A DNA stretch of 5,154 bases from Sphingomonadales bacterium (GTDB taxonomy: Bacteria > Pseudomonadota > Alphaproteobacteria > Sphingomonadales > Sphingomonadaceae). The translations under genes were made by a program, and so were the position numbers. This document shows, piece by piece, positions 1 to 5,038 of the stretch (position 1 is the first letter of the stretch; every line of letters begins with the position of its first letter). Under the pieces are notes generated by a model. The model saw only the letters and a program-made list of their open reading frames with translations. It ran no database searches and had not been told where the DNA came from. Where the stretch lies: positions 1 through 5,154 of the forward strand of contig JAGPVK010000128.1 of NCBI GenBank assembly GCA_018067055.1, written 5' to 3'.

Positions 1-147
1 AATGCATTGAACCGGGACCAGCCAGTGCGTCTTCAGGCGCAAATCGCCCAGCCCGACGAACAGGGCCGACAGGTCGAACAGGCGAAATTCGTCCGCGATA
101 TGGAACTGGTGGCGGATTTCGTGCGGCAGTATCGGGCAGCAGATTGA
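1..147 (+). CDS. C-terminal fragment of an unidentified protein
   Basis: An open frame runs from the window edge to TGA at 145-147 and gives 48 residues, ending in ...VADFVRQYRAAD. I do not recognise the family. The tail is charged and rich in Gln, Glu and Arg (QIAQPDEQGRQVEQAKFVRD) and looks alpha-helical, with no membrane segment. Third codon positions are mostly G or C, as in the neighbouring genes, which supports real coding. The stop lies 16 nt from the stop of the convergent FadL-like gene, so the two are tail to tail, and I see no clear terminator hairpin between them. The 5' part lies outside the window, so function, start and regulation cannot be judged. Confidence 0.55.
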   Translation, partial: NALNRDQPVRLQAQIAQPDEQGRQVEQAKFVRDMELVADFVRQYRAAD

Positions 148-163
148 TGCCCGTAATCCTCGC

Positions 164-1450
164 CTAGAAAGCAAAGCCCAGCGAAAACCCGACTGCGGTT
201 TCGGCGAGATGGATATTCGCTTCGCCGCCGCCAAAGGGTGCGGGGATCGATCCGGAACCGTTCACCGTCTGGCGCGGCGCGCGCATAGCATAGCCGGTGA
301 TCTCGAATTTCTCCGATGGCTTGAATGTCGCGCCGACGGTGAAATGATCGCGCACAACGCCGGGTGCCAGCACATTGAGCAAGGTCTCCGATTGCGGGAT
401 CGGATTGCCAGAACGGCCATAGCCGGCGCGGAGGGTCAGCCTGTCGCTGGCCTGATAGACCGCGCCGAATTTCCACACATCGACATCGTCCCAGCCGAAG
501 CCGGGGCCGTTATCGGCGCCGAACGGGACGCCCTGAAGCAGCGATGCAATCGGGTTGCCGACCGAGTTTATTCCGGCATATTCGATATGCTTGAAATCTG
601 CGCCCAGTGTCAGCTTCGGTGTCGCGTCGACCGAAACGCCCACGCCCCAGGAGGCTGGCATGTCAAAGCCGCCCTGTTCTGCAAACAGCCCGGCATAGCG
701 GTCGAATGCGGTGGTCCAGACTTTCGACTGGTAGAAAGCGCCCACGCGGAAATTGTCACCAAAGGAGCCGAGATAGCCGACGCGGAAGCCCGCGCCAAAG
801 GCCCAGTCCTCGCCCCGGTTGCTGAAGGCCCCCGGGCTCTGTGAATTGCCCGCGAACGGCTGGATGCCAGTGGCTTCAAAGCTTTGCACGACAAAATGCG
901 GCGACAGGCCGAGGCTCTGCCCTTCCGCGATCTCCACCGCCAAGGTTGGCGCGATCGAAATCTGCCGCAGGTTCACGCCCGCCGGACCGGTGGCGCCGAA
1001 ACTGGCGAAGGGATTGATCTTGTAAGCGGTGTTCATGCCGCCATTGCCGTTGACCGCAATGCCGACCGAAACCGTGTCGGACAGCGGCCGCACATAAGCA
1101 AATTCGGGCAGGATGAAGGGATTGGCATCATTGCCCGAATAGACCCCGTCGAGCCCCGCCTGATTGCCGATAATCTCGGAGCCGCGATCGGGGATGAAAA
1201 TCTCGAAGCCGACGTCCAGCCGGTGCTCGATCGCGGTCGCCGAAGCCGGGTTGGTGGCGATCCCGAAAGCATCCTGCGGCATCGCGATAGCCACGCCGCC
1301 AGCGCCCTTGGACTTGGCGCCGACACCATTGACAAAATAGCCGTCGGTCGCCTGCGCCGCACCCGGCATGCACAGCGCCGCACCGGCGAGCAGGAGGCTG
1401 GCAAGCGAAGTTATCCGGCGATTGGCGGCAGGGGTAGTGAAACGGGACAT
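164..1450 (-). CDS. OmpP1/FadL/TodX-family outer-membrane transport protein
   Basis: This 428-residue protein has the hallmarks of the FadL family, outer-membrane beta-barrels with an N-terminal hatch that take up long-chain fatty acids or other hydrophobic compounds such as aromatics. Residues 1-34 are a Sec signal peptide: Arg-Arg at 11-12, a hydrophobic stretch around 16-28, and cleavage after AQA. The mature protein starts TDGYFVNGVGAKSKGAGG and reaches the family's NPA motif at 67-69 after a hatch-like segment rich in Gly and Ala. The rest is alternating beta-strand sequence (for example KLTLGADFKHIEY and LTLRAGYGRSG) and it ends in the aromatic residue F428, as expected for barrel-assembly recognition. 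Length fits the family. The ATG at 1450 is chosen because it gives a complete signal peptide. Its ribosome site is weak (AGAAAG, 10 nt upstream). The gene is divergent from the M20 peptidase. Substrate cannot be told from sequence. Confidence 0.93.
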   Translation of the reverse strand: MSRFTTPAANRRITSLASLLLAGAALCMPGAAQATDGYFVNGVGAKSKGAGGVAIAMPQDAFGIATNPASATAIEHRLDVGFEIFIPDRGSEIIGNQAGLDGVYSGNDANPFILPEFAYVRPLSDTVSVGIAVNGNGGMNTAYKINPFASFGATGPAGVNLRQISIAPTLAVEIAEGQSLGLSPHFVVQSFEATGIQPFAGNSQSPGAFSNRGEDWAFGAGFRVGYLGSFGDNFRVGAFYQSKVWTTAFDRYAGLFAEQGGFDMPASWGVGVSVDATPKLTLGADFKHIEYAGINSVGNPIASLLQGVPFGADNGPGFGWDDVDVWKFGAVYQASDRLTLRAGYGRSGNPIPQSETLLNVLAPGVVRDHFTVGATFKPSEKFEITGYAMRAPRQTVNGSGSIPAPFGGGEANIHLAETAVGFSLGFAF

Positions 1451-1680
1451 GACGATACGACTTTCTGTTGGTGTATCGGCGGAACGGGAGAGGGTGTTCG
1501 CCGGAGCGCGTCCCTAGCGATCCCCACCCGCACGCAGCAAGTTAGGAAAGATTGCCTGCGACGTAGCTGAGCTTGGTTTGATTGGTGCTGGCGGCAGATG
1601 CCCCCTTGCGGTTGGACGCGAGGTCGCTAGTTTCAACCATCATTGCAAATATCCATGACCGAAGAGAAAAGGCCTCCCAT
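1451..1680. promoter_or_regulatory. Divergent intergenic region between FadL-like and M20 peptidase genes
   Basis: These 230 bp must carry the start signals of both divergent genes. For the plus-strand peptidase, TTGCGG at 1606-1611 and TAGTTT at 1628-1633, 16 bp apart, are a weak sigma-70-like pair. For the minus-strand gene I see no convincing -35/-10 pair. No long palindrome, riboswitch or tandem repeat stands out. The assignment is positional and the promoter elements are tentative. Confidence 0.4.
1667..1672 (+). promoter_or_regulatory. Ribosome binding site deciding the M20 peptidase start
   Basis: AAAAGG ends 8 nt before the ATG at 1681. This favours that codon over the upstream TTG at 1582 and over the in-frame ATG at 1693, which is 20 nt from the site. 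Confidence 0.6.
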
Positions 1681-2988
1681 ATGTTCGCGATAATGAAAGC
1701 CGCCACCTCCGCCTGCCTGCTGCTTGCCACGATCACGGTCTCGATCACGGGCGCCAGCGCCAATGACAAACCGATTCTCGACGCCGTCGACGCCAATGGC
1801 GCAGAGCAGCTGCAAATGCTCGAAGCGACGGTCAACCAGAATTCCGGGTCGCTCAATGTCGAAGGGGTCCGCAAGGTCGGCGAAATCTACCGGCGCGAAC
1901 TGGAGGATATCGGCTTTGCGGTTCGCTGGATCGACATGCCGCAATCGATGGCGCGCGGCGGCCACTTGGTCGCCGAACGGGATTTTGGCGATGGTCCAAA
2001 CCTGTTGCTGATCGGCCATATCGACACGGTGTTCGAACCCGACAGCCCGTTCCAGCGCTTCGAGCGCGATGGCGACAAGCTGCGCGGCCCGGGCATCTCT
2101 GACATGAAGGGCGGCAATGCAGTGGTCATCTATGCCATGCGCGCGCTGATCGACGCGGACGCGATCAAGGGCGGCAAGGTGACGATATTTTTCACCGGTG
2201 ACGAAGAGAGCACCGGTACGCCGCTCGCCGAGGCGCGCAAGGACCTGATCGCGGCCGGCAAGGCCGCCGACTATGCGCTCAACTTCGAAGGCGGCAGTCC
2301 CGAATGGGCCGTGGTGGGCCGGCGCGGTTCCTCGAAATGGAAGCTCGAGGTGACAGGAAAGCGCGCTCACTCATCGGGAATATTCAGCGACGGTAGCGGC
2401 GCCGGTGCCGCTTTCGAAATGGCGCGCATCCTGAACCGCTTCTACGGCGAGGTGCGCGGACCGCTCGGACTGACCTTCAACCCCGGCATGGTCGCGGCAG
2501 GGTCGGCGATCGACCCCGTCGGCAGCGCCGGAGCGGTCACGCTCAGCGGCAAGGATAATGTGATCGCCGAAACCGCGATCGCCTCAGGAGGCCTGCGCTT
2601 CATGAACGACGCGCAATTGCGCGCCGCAGAAACCCTGATGCGCGGGATTGTCGAGGACAACCTGCCGCTGACCAGCGCGACGATCACCTTCCAGGACCGA
2701 TATCCGGCGATGGAGCTGACCAGGGCGAATGAAGCGCTGCTCGACCGGCTCAATGCAGTGCACGCGCGGCTCGGCCTCGAGCCCGCTAAGTCCTTCCCTC
2801 CCGAAGGCCGCGGCGCGGCGGACATCAGCTTCGTCGCCCCCTATGTCGCCAGCATGGACGGACTGGGCGTCGCGGGCACCGGCGCGCACACCGTCGAGGA
2901 AGACATGGACCTGAACAGCCTCCAGCAGGCCACCAAGCGCACCGCCTTATTGGTGGCGGATTTGTTGGCGAGTGATCCGGTAAAGTGA
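1681..2988 (+). CDS. Exported M20-family zinc metallopeptidase (carboxypeptidase G2-like)
   Basis: This 435-residue protein is an M20 peptidase, a two-zinc enzyme that removes C-terminal residues from peptides or amidated amino acids. Visible catalytic residues are H113 and D115 in GHIDTVF, the bridging D141 in GPGISDMKGG, the general base E175 and ligand E176 in TGDEESTG, E203 in NFEGG, and the last ligand H403 in GTGAHTVEED. H230 in GKRAHSSG matches the conserved dimerisation-domain histidine. The lid domain spans roughly 212-325. Spacing closely follows carboxypeptidase G2, which hydrolyses C-terminal glutamate from folates, but many relatives have other substrates, so substrate is open. 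Residues 1-27 are a signal peptide ending ASA, so it should act in the periplasm. The ATG at 1681 is preferred over an in-frame TTG at 1582 because AAAAGG (1667-1672) lies 8 nt before it and the signal peptide then starts correctly. It is probably monocistronic and is followed 5 nt later by a hairpin. Confidence 0.93.
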   Translation: MFAIMKAATSACLLLATITVSITGASANDKPILDAVDANGAEQLQMLEATVNQNSGSLNVEGVRKVGEIYRRELEDIGFAVRWIDMPQSMARGGHLVAERDFGDGPNLLLIGHIDTVFEPDSPFQRFERDGDKLRGPGISDMKGGNAVVIYAMRALIDADAIKGGKVTIFFTGDEESTGTPLAEARKDLIAAGKAADYALNFEGGSPEWAVVGRRGSSKWKLEVTGKRAHSSGIFSDGSGAGAAFEMARILNRFYGEVRGPLGLTFNPGMVAAGSAIDPVGSAGAVTLSGKDNVIAETAIASGGLRFMNDAQLRAAETLMRGIVEDNLPLTSATITFQDRYPAMELTRANEALLDRLNAVHARLGLEPAKSFPPEGRGAADISFVAPYVASMDGLGVAGTGAHTVEEDMDLNSLQQATKRTALLVADLLASDPVK

Positions 2989-2993
2989 TGAGC

Positions 2994-3017
2994 TCCCTCT
3001 CCCGTGAGGGAGAGGGA
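2994..3017 (+). repeat. Left outer hairpin, possible 3' processing or termination structure
   Basis: CCCTCTCCC, loop GTGA, then GGGAGAGGG form a perfect 9-bp stem at 2995-3016, extended by a T-A pair to 2994 and 3017. It begins 5 nt after the stop codon of the peptidase, so in mRNA it could protect the 3' end or slow polymerase. No T-run follows, so it is not a classical intrinsic terminator. Confidence 0.7.
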
Positions 3018-3082
3018 TGTGGAGACTTGGCAGCTTGCTGCCTAGTCGGAGCTGGGTGAGGGTGTACAATTTCAAAGCTTGC

Positions 3083-3153
3083 CCGTTAGTCCTGAGCCTG
3101 TCGAAGGGCGCCTAGCGACTAGAGGCGTGGTTCGACAGGCTCACCACTAACGG
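3083..3153. repeat. Inner 23-bp inverted repeat (TGAGCCTGTCGAA type)
   Basis: The arms at 3083-3105 and 3131-3153 both contain CGTTAGT and GAGCCTGTCGAA on opposite strands and match at 21 of 23 positions. The two mismatches are adjacent and would form a symmetric C-C internal loop in the folded strand. The 25-nt loop has its own near-palindrome (CGCCTAG and CTAGAGGCG). This motif is, to my knowledge, a common dispersed intergenic repeat in Sphingomonadales. Confidence 0.8.
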
Positions 3154-3229
3154 ATGACAACCAGCAGAACACCCTCATCCAACTACATCTATCCGCCTGC
3201 GCTGTCGCTTCGGCGGCAAGATTTCGTAT

Positions 3230-3251
3230 CCTTCTCCCTCACGGGAGAAGG
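3230..3251 (+). repeat. Right outer hairpin, diverged inverted copy of the left one
   Basis: CCTTCTCCC, loop TCAC, then GGGAGAAGG form a perfect 9-bp stem. Compared with the reverse complement of the left hairpin, only two bases differ, and they lie opposite each other (C to T and G to A), so pairing is preserved. Even the loop is the complement of the left one. The two are therefore related inverted copies. Confidence 0.75.
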
Positions 3252-3278
3252 TGCAACAATCCTACGGCACTTCGAAAT

Positions 3279-3330
3279 TTGACGCCCCGGGATTGTGCCG
3301 CCAGCAATATGCGCATAAAACATGCACATA
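3279..3330 (+). promoter_or_regulatory. Probable promoter and operator of the ccdA-ccdB-higA cluster
   Basis: The AT-rich stretch before ccdA holds a perfect 10-bp palindrome TATGCGCATA (3308-3317) and a second copy CATGCACATA (3321-3330), 13 bp apart start to start, together YATGCRCATA. Possible promoter elements are TTGACG (3279-3284) with CAATAT (3305-3310, spacer 20, rather long) or TTGTGC (3293-3298) with TAAAAC (3316-3321, spacer 17). Either -10 would overlap the repeats. CcdA-CcdB complexes of known systems repress their own promoter, so these are good operator candidates. A HigA-type repressor could equally bind them. The motif is seen; the binding partner is inferred. Confidence 0.5.
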
Positions 3331-3337
3331 AATAGCC

Positions 3338-3344
3338 AGAGGAG
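3338..3344 (+). promoter_or_regulatory. Strong Shine-Dalgarno of ccdA
   Basis: AGAGGAG ends 6 nt before the ATG at 3351. It is the strongest ribosome site in the cluster, in keeping with the need to make more antitoxin than toxin. ccdB has no comparable site. Confidence 0.75.
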
Positions 3345-3350
3345 CTTCCG

Positions 3351-3614
3351 ATGTCCGCAACGACCCGTCTGCAAGGCCCGAAACGGCGGCCGATAAACCT
3401 GACCATCCGCGAAGATATATTGCGCGAAGCCAAGGCCCTGAAGCTCAATGCATCGAAAGCGGCGGAGGCGGGCATCGAAGCAGCGATCAGGCAGGCGCGG
3501 GAAGAAAACTGGCGGGCGGAAAATCGCGAAGCCATAGCCGCCCACAACCAACGCGTCGCAGAGTCCGGCCCGCTGCTGGTGCCCGACTGGGCCGACGACA
3601 ATGGCGCGCTTTGA
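3351..3614 (+). CDS. ccdA: CcdA-family type II antitoxin
   Basis: This 87-residue protein resembles CcdA, the labile antitoxin that neutralises CcdB and represses the operon. Residues about 12-51 (KRRPINLTIREDILREAKAL onward) fit a short beta-strand plus two helices, the ribbon-helix-helix DNA-binding fold. Residues 52-73 carry the CcdB-binding tail, including ENWRAENREAIAAHNQRV, which closely follows the ERWKAENQEGMAE segment of F-plasmid CcdA. The last 14 residues (GPLLVPDWADDNGAL region) differ from the usual ending, where an aromatic residue is near the end. A strong AGAGGAG site supports the ATG. The gene overlaps ccdB by 14 nt, and the pairing with a CcdB homologue makes the assignment firm. 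Typical length for the family. Confidence 0.92.
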   Translation: MSATTRLQGPKRRPINLTIREDILREAKALKLNASKAAEAGIEAAIRQAREENWRAENREAIAAHNQRVAESGPLLVPDWADDNGAL

Positions 3615-3909
3615 CGTCTATGCGCTGAACCGGGCAGAAGTGCCTTATGTTCTGGAGGTCCAGGCCGACCTGCTATCCGATCTCGGCAGCACCGCCGTTG
3701 TGCCGCTGGTTCCGGCGGATAGCGCGAGGGCCGAAGCCATGCGCAAGCTGAAACCGGTAATCACCATCAAGGGACAAGACTATTGCCTGATGACCACCGA
3801 CATCGGCACCTTGCGCCGCGCGTCGCTGGGCAAACCGGTGGTGAATGTCGAGGAGCCATATCGCGCGGTGATCGTCGACGCGCTGGATTTTCTGTTTCAG
3901 GGGTTTTAG
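3601..3909 (+). CDS. ccdB: CcdB-family toxin (DNA gyrase poison family)
   Basis: This 102-residue protein aligns end to end with F-plasmid CcdB (101 residues): FDVYALNR at the N-terminus, LEVQADLL against VDVQSDII, VVPLVPA against VIPLASA, PVITIKGQDYCLMTTDIGTL around 52-71 against the MTTDM segment, and LDFLFQGF at the end against LMFWGI. CcdB binds the GyrA subunit and traps cleaved DNA. In F CcdB the last three residues (Trp-Gly-Ile) are critical for killing. Here they are Gln-Gly-Phe. Glycine is kept but tryptophan is lost, as I recall for some other chromosomal or Vibrio-type homologues too, so activity cannot be excluded. The ATG lies inside the end of ccdA with no good ribosome site, which points to translational coupling. 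The gene is intact. Confidence 0.92.
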   Translation: MARFDVYALNRAEVPYVLEVQADLLSDLGSTAVVPLVPADSARAEAMRKLKPVITIKGQDYCLMTTDIGTLRRASLGKPVVNVEEPYRAVIVDALDFLFQGF

Positions 3910-3937
3910 AGATTATTGGGTCTTGGAAAGGGAAGTC

Positions 3938-4207
3938 ATGGCGATCAAAACAGGCATGAAGCCGGTCCATCCGGGCGAATTTATCCGGCAGGCGATCCTG
4001 CCTGATGAGCTGACCGTGACCGATGCAGCACAAATATTGGGCGTCGGACGTCCGGCCCTGTCAACCTTGCTGAACGGCAAGGCCTCCCTGTCACCCGAAA
4101 TGGCGCTGCGGTTAGAGAAAGCCTTTGGCGTGAAGATGGACACGTTGCTCCGGATGCAGGCGCGCTATGATGCGGCCCAGATTCAAAAAAATGCGCTGTT
4201 ATCGTAG
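3938..4207 (+). CDS. higA: HigA-family addiction-module antitoxin, XRE-type helix-turn-helix, no HigB partner
   Basis: This 89-residue protein has the HigA signature: KPVHPGEFIRQAILPDELTVT at 8-27, then a helix-turn-helix (about 26-64) with TDAAQILGV as first helix and GRPALSTLLNGK as recognition helix, followed by SPEMALRLEKAFG and a tail ending ARYDAAQIQKNALLS. HigA proteins bind and neutralise the RelE-like mRNA interferase HigB and repress their operon. higB normally sits directly upstream, but that place is taken here by ccdB, 28 nt away on the same strand. No HigB-like frame is seen in the window. It is either an orphan from a lost higBA or a third component or regulator of the ccd operon. 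The ATG at 3938 is preferred over TTG 3923 because AAAGGGAAG (3927-3935) precedes it. ATG 3956 is a less likely alternative. Confidence 0.88.
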   Translation: MAIKTGMKPVHPGEFIRQAILPDELTVTDAAQILGVGRPALSTLLNGKASLSPEMALRLEKAFGVKMDTLLRMQARYDAAQIQKNALLS

Positions 4208-4241
4208 ATCAGCCACCACTTCGTTTACTGCCACCAGTGTT
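4208..4241. other. Short convergent spacer between higA and the Abi-alpha gene
   Basis: Only 34 nt separate the two stop codons. I see no stem followed by a T-run in either direction, so transcripts from the two sides may overlap at their 3' ends. Confidence 0.4.
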
Positions 4242-4988
4242 CTATTTGCTTTGCGCCAGAGCTTTTTGAAGCGACACTCCTTGATTTGTTAAGCAAATTA
4301 AATCGAGAACAACCGCCATGGTTCCTGCGCGTCGAACCAAAAAGCTACGGCCCGCCCTAGCAGGAAGTCGGACTTTCCTTTCGCCCGCTAAATCATTGGT
4401 CGCGTCAGCAATTTTCCTGATGGTCGCATCCAGATTGGAGGTGTCGATTCCATTTCGCATTCGCAGAATTCCGAAACCTATCAAATGGTCGATTGCTCTT
4501 CCCGCATCGACTTGAATGTTGTCATCTATAATTGCGATTAGAGAGTTTCGACGATATCCATTCCTGATGAGCTTTGGCTGATCAATATATTCGCTAGCTG
4601 TTAGAAGGTAAAATACCTTCGCATCCGCTGGCGTCATCTTTGAAACGGTGTCAATATGTGTTCGATCTAGCGCATCCTCATTGTCCAACGCCGCATTCGC
4701 AAGCAAACCAGCAAATAGGTCTTGGATTTCAGGATCATCTTGCTTTGTTGCTTCTTCGAACCACGTCACTGCAAACCTGTCTGGGATTCTTGCAGTATCT
4801 GGTTTTACTCCAAGCTCATCAAGTCGTTTTTGTAATTTAATCTGAAGCTTAGCTGCGTTATTCAACCGAAATGCCGCGAATCTATCTCCTACGACGAGGT
4901 TCCAAGCATCGGACAAGGTGTCTGTAACTGCCCTAGACTTTACCGCATCTGTTGCGGGAACTATCATTTGCGTAGGATCTAATGGCAA
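4242..4988 (-). CDS. DUF4393 / Abi-alpha (abortive infection alpha) domain protein
   Basis: This 248-residue protein fits the Abi-alpha (DUF4393) family, linked by name and context to phage resistance; no mechanism is established to my knowledge. The best signature is at about 68-101: IPDRFAVTWFEEATKQDDPE followed by IQDLFAGLLANAAL, equivalent to the family's Pro, paired acidic residues, 'LxxLWAxLLANA' block. It is followed by KMTPADAKVFYLL at 117-129, a helical GRAIDHLIGFGIL segment resembling a small winged-helix region, and a C-terminal ICLTNQGVSL like the family's 'LTxxG' ending. There is no signal peptide or clear membrane helix. The start is TTG (4988-4986 on the complement) with GAGGAG 6 nt upstream. 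Much of the gene is AT-richer than its neighbours (22 of 60 G+C at 4561-4620), suggesting transfer. It stands alone and faces the toxin-antitoxin cluster. The family call rests on motif recall, not a search. Confidence 0.75.
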   Translation of the reverse strand: MPLDPTQMIVPATDAVKSRAVTDTLSDAWNLVVGDRFAAFRLNNAAKLQIKLQKRLDELGVKPDTARIPDRFAVTWFEEATKQDDPEIQDLFAGLLANAALDNEDALDRTHIDTVSKMTPADAKVFYLLTASEYIDQPKLIRNGYRRNSLIAIIDDNIQVDAGRAIDHLIGFGILRMRNGIDTSNLDATIRKIADATNDLAGERKVRLPARAGRSFLVRRAGTMAVVLDLICLTNQGVSLQKALAQSK

Positions 4989-4994
4989 TTGCCT

Positions 4995-5000
4995 CTCCTC
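4995..5000 (-). promoter_or_regulatory. Shine-Dalgarno supporting the TTG start of the Abi-alpha gene
   Basis: On the complement, GAGGAG is followed by 6 nt and then TTG, an ideal distance. The next in-frame ATG is codon 8 and has no ribosome site, so the non-standard start is well supported. Confidence 0.7.
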
Positions 5001-5038
5001 TTTCCAATTGGTCTGAAAGTTAAAGGGTGTGCGAACAT

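Larger units (their letters stand above)
2994..3251. repeat. Composite nested inverted-repeat element (REP/MITE-like)
   Basis: Three layers of inverted repeat are nested around a centre near 3118-3123. The outer layer is a pair of self-complementary hairpins at 2994-3017 and 3230-3251. The middle layer is GGGTGAGGGTGT (3054-3065) facing ACACCCTCATCC (3169-3180), complementary at 11 of 12 positions. The inner layer is a 23-bp arm pair, 3083-3105 and 3131-3153, complementary at 21 of 23. Further small hairpins lie between the layers: GGCAGC/GCTGCC at 3029-3042 and CCGCC/GGCGG at 3193-3216. There is no coding frame of note. Similar modules are scattered through proteobacterial genomes (recalled, not searched here). 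No transposase is encoded, so it would be non-autonomous. It fills most of the gene-free stretch between the peptidase and ccdA. Confidence 0.8.

Noticed and set aside
33..476. Minus-strand open frame of 147 codons, and similar ones at 610-894, 1033-1404 and 1128-1373
   Set aside because: They are out-of-frame shadows of the FadL-like gene on its own strand, with low-complexity Arg/Ser/Pro-rich translations.
209..844. Long plus-strand open frame (211 codons) and others at 607-825, 819-1025 and 884-1570
   Set aside because: They lie antisense to the FadL-like gene, whose signal peptide, NPA motif and C-terminal Phe are clear. Their translations are Arg/Ala-rich and have no family features, typical of shadows in GC-rich DNA.
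1582..1680. 33-codon N-terminal extension of the M20 peptidase from TTG 1582
   Set aside because: It would bury the signal peptide, has no good ribosome site, and ATG 1681 has one.
1633..2370. Minus-strand open frame of 245 codons and others at 1542-1874, 1887-2129, 2442-2825 and 2584-2889
   Set aside because: Nearly all overlap the M20 peptidase, which keeps every catalytic residue. No motifs or ribosome sites support the antisense frames.
2994..3017. Intrinsic terminator for the M20 gene
   Set aside because: The stem is strong, but no T-tract follows and the same hairpin recurs as part of a dispersed repeat, so it is listed as a repeat with a possible secondary role.
3230..3251. Insertion-sequence terminal repeat
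   Set aside because: No transposase is encoded between the outer hairpins and no target-site duplication was seen, so an IS call is not supported.
2990..3260. CRISPR array or tandem repeat in the gene-free region
   Set aside because: The repeats are inverted and nested with only two copies each. There are no regularly spaced direct repeats.
3189..3601. Minus-strand open frames of about 120 codons over the ccdA region
   Set aside because: They run antisense to ccdA and into the repeat element. The ccdA/ccdB pair is unambiguous and these frames have no recognisable features.
3923..3937. Five-codon extension of HigA from TTG 3923
   Set aside because: ATG 3938 has AAAGGGAAG just upstream; the extension would use that ribosome site as coding sequence.
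4318..4845. Short plus-strand frames (4318-4515, 4640-4840, 4648-4845)
   Set aside because: They are antisense to the Abi-alpha gene, which has a strong ribosome site and the family motif. No support was found for these.
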